Source: Bosea sp. 124 (lineage in GTDB: Bacteria; Pseudomonadota; Alphaproteobacteria; Rhizobiales; Beijerinckiaceae). From it: a stretch of DNA of 64,000 nucleotides. Below, one piece after another: positions 62,999-64,000 of this stretch. The notes below the pieces were generated by a model. The model did no database searches. It was given only the letters and a program-made list of their open reading frames with translations, and was not told the DNA's origin. The stretch is taken from the NCBI RefSeq assembly GCF_003046175.1, contig NZ_PZZM01000001.1, positions 3,303,001-3,367,000 of the forward strand, in the 5' to 3' direction. Numbering within the stretch: position 1 is the first letter of the stretch; the number at the start of each line of letters is the position of its first letter. A program made the position numbers and the translations under genes.

Positions 62999-64000
62999 TC
63001 AGGCCCTATCTGTCCTGACCGATTCCGCTGCAAGCCTGCAGATCATGCGTGCAACCTCGAAGGATTTTTCGAAGGCCGGAACCGGCAGGAACTCGAAGCG
63101 CGAGTGGAAATTATAGGCGCCGGTGAAGAAGTTAGGCGTCGGCAGGCCCCTGGCCGAGAGCGCCGCGCCATCCGTCCCGCCCCGCATTGGGATGAGTTTC
63201 GGTTCGATCTGCAACGCTTCCATAGCCGATAGCAGCAGGTCGACCGCCTGGCGATCGTCGCCGAGGCTGTCGGAGATGTTGCCGTAGGTATCCGTGACCG
63301 TGCATTCGACGCGGCCCGTGGGGTAGCGCGCCGCAATCCGTTCCGCGACCTCGCCAATGTGCCGCTTGCGCTGCCCGAAGCGCTCCTTGTCGAATTCGCG
63401 GATCATCACCTTGAGGCGGGCCTGGCTGGTGTTGGCAATGATGTCGTTGAACCAGAAATAGCCCTCGCGGCCCTCCGTCCGCTCCGGCGTCTCCACGCGG
63501 TCGAAGGCTGCGATGAAGTCGTGGGCCATCAGCAGCGGATTGACAATGACGCCCTTGGCTGACATCGGGTGGGCGCTGACGCCGGTGAAGACGAGCTCGC
63601 CGGCGGCTGCATTGAAATTCTCGATCACGACCTCGCCGAGTTCGCAGCTATCGATCGTATAAGCGAAGTCGCAGGCGAAGCGGGCGAGGTCGAGCGCCTT
63701 GGCGCCGCGCAGGCCGATCTCCTCGTCGGGGACGAAGGCGACGAGGATGTCGCCATGGGCGTCCTCGGGGCGCAATGTCGCCAGCAGCGTCATGACGATG
63801 GCGACCGCTGCCTTGTTGTCGGCGCCCAGCACGCTGGTGCCGTCGCTGAAGATGACGTCCGCTCCGGCCCAGTGCCGGATCTCGGGATGCTCGGCGACGC
63901 GCAGCCAGATGTCTTGCTGTACATTCAGGCAGAGATCCGCGCCCTCGAAGCGCACGAGCTGCGGGTTGATGACCGGCGACAGGCCGGAATCGACCGTGTC
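62999..64000 (-). CDS. pepT: Peptidase T (tripeptide aminopeptidase), 5' end outside window
   Basis: The frame is open to the right edge, giving the C-terminal 333 residues of an M20-family zinc peptidase. TVDSGLSPVINPQLV follows the expected HMDT metal site, which would lie just outside. Then come GADNKAAVAIVMTLL (bridging Asp), VPDEEIGLRGAK (catalytic Glu pair), SAHPMSAKGVIVNPL and RGGTDGAALSARGLPTPNFFTG (last metal ligand region). It removes N-terminal residues from tripeptides in the cytosol. Confidence 0.93.
   Translation of the reverse strand, partial: DTVDSGLSPVINPQLVRFEGADLCLNVQQDIWLRVAEHPEIRHWAGADVIFSDGTSVLGADNKAAVAIVMTLLATLRPEDAHGDILVAFVPDEEIGLRGAKALDLARFACDFAYTIDSCELGEVVIENFNAAAGELVFTGVSAHPMSAKGVIVNPLLMAHDFIAAFDRVETPERTEGREGYFWFNDIIANTSQARLKVMIREFDKERFGQRKRHIGEVAERIAARYPTGRVECTVTDTYGNISDSLGDDRQAVDLLLSAMEALQIEPKLIPMRGGTDGAALSARGLPTPNFFTGAYNFHSRFEFLPVPAFEKSFEVARMICRLAAESVRTDRA

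Noticed and set aside
62740-63018. 92-codon plus-strand open frame
   Set aside because: It overlaps the peptidase T end, has no clear ribosome site and no recognisable feature.

Overview
The window is a 64 kb piece of a high-GC alphaproteobacterial chromosome, most likely from Hyphomicrobiales (Bosea- or Methylobacterium-like). This rests on gene content and codon use (BioY with a BioR-like site, a TIGR02301 protein, a DUF1499 protein, a RibBX-type riboflavin enzyme, a REP-like intergenic repeat of the kind common in this order). The genus cannot be fixed from sequence reading alone.

Bases 1-5857 look like the right end of an integrated element. A tyrosine recombinase (3769-5745) sits beside the 3' end of a tRNA-Gln gene, the usual layout when a tRNA is the attachment site. 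The cargo in view is a tightly coupled gene set: an unknown small protein, a metallophosphoesterase, and an AAA+ ATPase fused to an M41 (FtsH-type) zinc protease with no visible membrane anchor. A divergent tRNA-Pro follows, then a DUF900-type hydrolase whose 5' part is AT-rich.

From about 8.8 to 32.5 kb the region is mainly housekeeping: bioY, an MBL-fold hydrolase, a DUF1499 protein, a MarR regulator, a class III aminotransferase, a periplasmic phosphoesterase, an L,D-transpeptidase, a class II histone-deacetylase-like enzyme, a large Pls/PosA-type non-ribosomal peptide synthetase, aroC, a riboflavin enzyme with an added helix-turn-helix, the folP-folB-folK operon, fabI, a DnaJ-family co-chaperone, and a pdxH-SDR-NUDIX-TIGR02301 operon.

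At 32.6-36.6 kb a cobalamin riboswitch and a Zur-like palindrome precede an ABC importer of the iron-complex/cobalamin family (binding protein, permease, ATPase) and a methyltransferase. Next come a small acetyltransferase, a small membrane protein, a cyclopropane-fatty-acid-synthase-like enzyme, a UvrD-type helicase and a five-PAS hybrid histidine kinase.

From 58.4 back to 44.9 kb runs an eleven-gene minus-strand operon, divergent from an IclR regulator (58494-59255). It encodes two short-chain dehydrogenases, a polysaccharide-deacetylase-fold amidohydrolase, hydantoinase A and B subunits, a complete peptide/opine-type ABC importer and an MFS transporter. Together they suggest uptake and ring-opening catabolism of a cyclic amide-like compound. 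The window ends with a FeeM-like N-acyl amino acid synthase, a membrane GGDEF-EAL protein and the C-terminal part of peptidase T, cut by the window edge.
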